A DNA stretch of 15,546 nt from CANCDA01 sp043757205. GTDB taxonomy: Bacteria; Pseudomonadota; Gammaproteobacteria; Burkholderiales; Burkholderiaceae_C. This document shows positions 14,538 through 15,546 of this stretch, piece after piece (positions within the stretch are counted from its first letter, which is position 1; every line of letters starts with the position of its first letter). A program made the position numbers and the translations under genes. The stretch spans positions 1-15,546 of the forward strand of contig JAYVPU010000270.1 in assembly GCA_043757205.1 (NCBI GenBank). The letters are read 5' to 3'. Below the pieces are notes generated by a model, which worked only from the letters and a program-made list of their open reading frames with translations, did not search any database and was not told where the DNA came from.

Positions 14538-14993
14538 ATGGTCAAGAAAGTGCCCCCCACGGATTCGTCCGCCGACGCCCCCTCGCACGGCGACTTCCCC
14601 TTCTCGGGCAACCTCAAGGATTCGGCCCAGCAGATCTGGCTGGCCGGCTTGGGCGCCTTTACCAAAGCCCAGGCCGAAGGCAGCAAGGTGTTTGATGCCC
14701 TGGTCAAAGAGGGCACGGCCATGCAGCACAAGACGCAAGTCGTCGCCAGCGATGTGCAACACAAAGTCACAGGCCAGTGGGACAAGCTGGAAACCATTTT
14801 TGAAGACCGGGTGGCCAAGGCCTTGCACCGGCTGGGCGTGCCCTCGGCCCAAGACGTAGCAGCACTGTCTGCGCGCATTGACGAACTCGACCGGGTGCTG
14901 AAGCAACAGGCAACACCGCCAACCGTCCGCACGAAAGCCAGCAGCGCCAAGACAGCTGCAAAACAACCCGCCGCCCCCAAACGCAAGCCCTGA
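14538..14993 (+). CDS. Phasin, PHA granule-associated protein (PhaF/PhaI-like)
   Basis: Phasins coat polyhydroxyalkanoate granules. This 151-residue protein has the phasin signature IWLAGLGAFTKAQAEGSKVF followed by DALVKEG (about 33-59). A helical region follows, including VAALSARIDELDRVLKQQ (about 107-124), which could form a short coiled coil. The last 27 residues or so are rich in Lys, Ala and Pro (KTAAKQPAAPKRKP), like a short form of the basic DNA-binding tail of Pseudomonas PhaF; DNA binding is inference. A PhaD-like regulator gene starts six bases after its stop, so the two are probably cotranscribed. The leader holds a copy of the dispersed palindrome. Confidence 0.88.
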   Translation: MVKKVPPTDSSADAPSHGDFPFSGNLKDSAQQIWLAGLGAFTKAQAEGSKVFDALVKEGTAMQHKTQVVASDVQHKVTGQWDKLETIFEDRVAKALHRLGVPSAQDVAALSARIDELDRVLKQQATPPTVRTKASSAKTAAKQPAAPKRKP

Positions 14994-14999
14994 GCGCGC

Positions 15000-15546
15000 A
15001 TGGCCAAGAAAGCCCCCCGGCGCACCGTTGAGCGGATTTTGGAGGCCACGCTGGCCTTGTTCAATCGCTTTGGCGAACCCAATGTCTCCACCACGCTGAT
15101 CTCGGCCGAGCTGAGCATCAGCCCCGGCAATCTGTACTACCACTTCCCGTCCAAAGACGCGCTGATCAACACCCTGTTCGACCGCTATGAGTCGGCCCTG
15201 AACGAGCTGCTGCCCGCCGGGGGCAGTGTTAAAGATGTGGAAGACGCCTGGTTTTTCATGCACACCCTGTATGAGCTGATCTGGCAGTACCGATTCCTGT
15301 ACCGTGACCTCAACGACCTGCTGAGCAAAAACCGCCACTTGGAGACCCAGATCCAGACCGTGCTGCACGCCAAGACCCAGTCCATCGAGGCCATGTTGGG
15401 CGGCATGAAACGCTGCGGTGCCCTGGTCATCGACCCGCTGGACGCCAAGGTCACGGCCACCAGCCTGGTGGTGGTACTGACCTACTGGCTGAGCTTTGAG
15501 TACGCGCGCAACCCGCGCCAAGCCCTGGAGCCCGCCCATGCCCAGA
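15000..15546 (+). CDS. TetR/AcrR family regulator, PhaD-like (cut by window end)
   Basis: The first 182 codons of a TetR-type repressor are present and still open at the window edge. The helix-turn-helix region (about 8-54) has RILEATLALFNRFGEPNVST and then ISPGNLYYHFPSKDALI. The phrase GEPNVST with ISPGNLYYHF is close to what I recall of Pseudomonas PhaD, the regulator of PHA genes. The ligand domain that follows has YELIWQYRFLYRDLNDLL and a later hydrophobic helix (SLVVVLTYWLSFEYAR). PhaD is about 205 residues, so some 20-25 residues are probably missing. It follows the phasin gene by six bases, which supports a role in PHA control. No PHA synthase gene is in the window. Confidence 0.87.
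   Translation, partial: MAKKAPRRTVERILEATLALFNRFGEPNVSTTLISAELSISPGNLYYHFPSKDALINTLFDRYESALNELLPAGGSVKDVEDAWFFMHTLYELIWQYRFLYRDLNDLLSKNRHLETQIQTVLHAKTQSIEAMLGGMKRCGALVIDPLDAKVTATSLVVVLTYWLSFEYARNPRQALEPAHAQ

Noticed and set aside
201..15000. Many long open frames opposite or out of phase with the assigned genes
   Set aside because: They lie wholly within well-recognised genes, have Arg/Ala/His-rich composition typical of high-GC shadow frames, and show no domains.

Overview
The window looks like a chromosomal segment of a betaproteobacterium, most likely family Comamonadaceae (Rhodoferax/Polaromonas-like). The evidence is moderately high GC, the dusB-fis-purH order with a short (78-residue) Fis, a long-type TyrS, and a TyrS / M23 endopeptidase / AnmK neighbourhood. 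The genus is an inference. Most of the window is dense core-type coding sequence. I found no rRNA, tRNA, CRISPR array, prophage or insertion sequence.

Layout. At 1-98 there is a run of eight G followed by what reads as the N-terminal tip of an acyltransferase-3 family protein that stops after about 30 codons. Reading leftward from 3153 is the unit dusB-fis-purH (tRNA modification, nucleoid protein, purine synthesis), with dusB and fis overlapping by four bases. yqaA (3283-3765) faces the other way. Another leftward unit, from 6735 to 3778, holds a MOSC-domain protein, a Tat-exported amidohydrolase and the ATPase gene ychF. Divergent from it is a tight rightward unit: a UbiH-type FAD hydroxylase, dsbC and an M61 peptidase (6838-10518). 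tyrS (10524-11762) points left and converges on the M61 gene with five bases between them. Rightward from tyrS come an M23 peptidoglycan endopeptidase, anmK (anhydromuramic acid recycling), a PHA-granule phasin, and a PhaD-like TetR regulator cut by the window end.

Functionally the genes fall into themes. These are purine synthesis and translation (PurH, DusB, TyrS, YchF), oxidative folding and quinone or redox chemistry (DsbC, UbiH-like, MOSC), cell-wall turnover (M23, AnmK) and PHA storage (phasin and PhaD-like regulator).

The main unexplained structure is non-coding. A short imperfect palindrome occurs three times, each time in the leader of a gene: purH (1801-1862, minus), the MOSC/ubiH divergent spacer (6755-6796, plus) and the phasin gene (14466-14527, plus). 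Copies 1 and 3 share exact 12- and 15-base blocks although they lie 12.6 kb apart and in opposite orientation. A separate REP-like hairpin sits between dusB and yqaA. I see no obvious new defence or mobile system; the dispersed leader palindrome is the best candidate for something undescribed.
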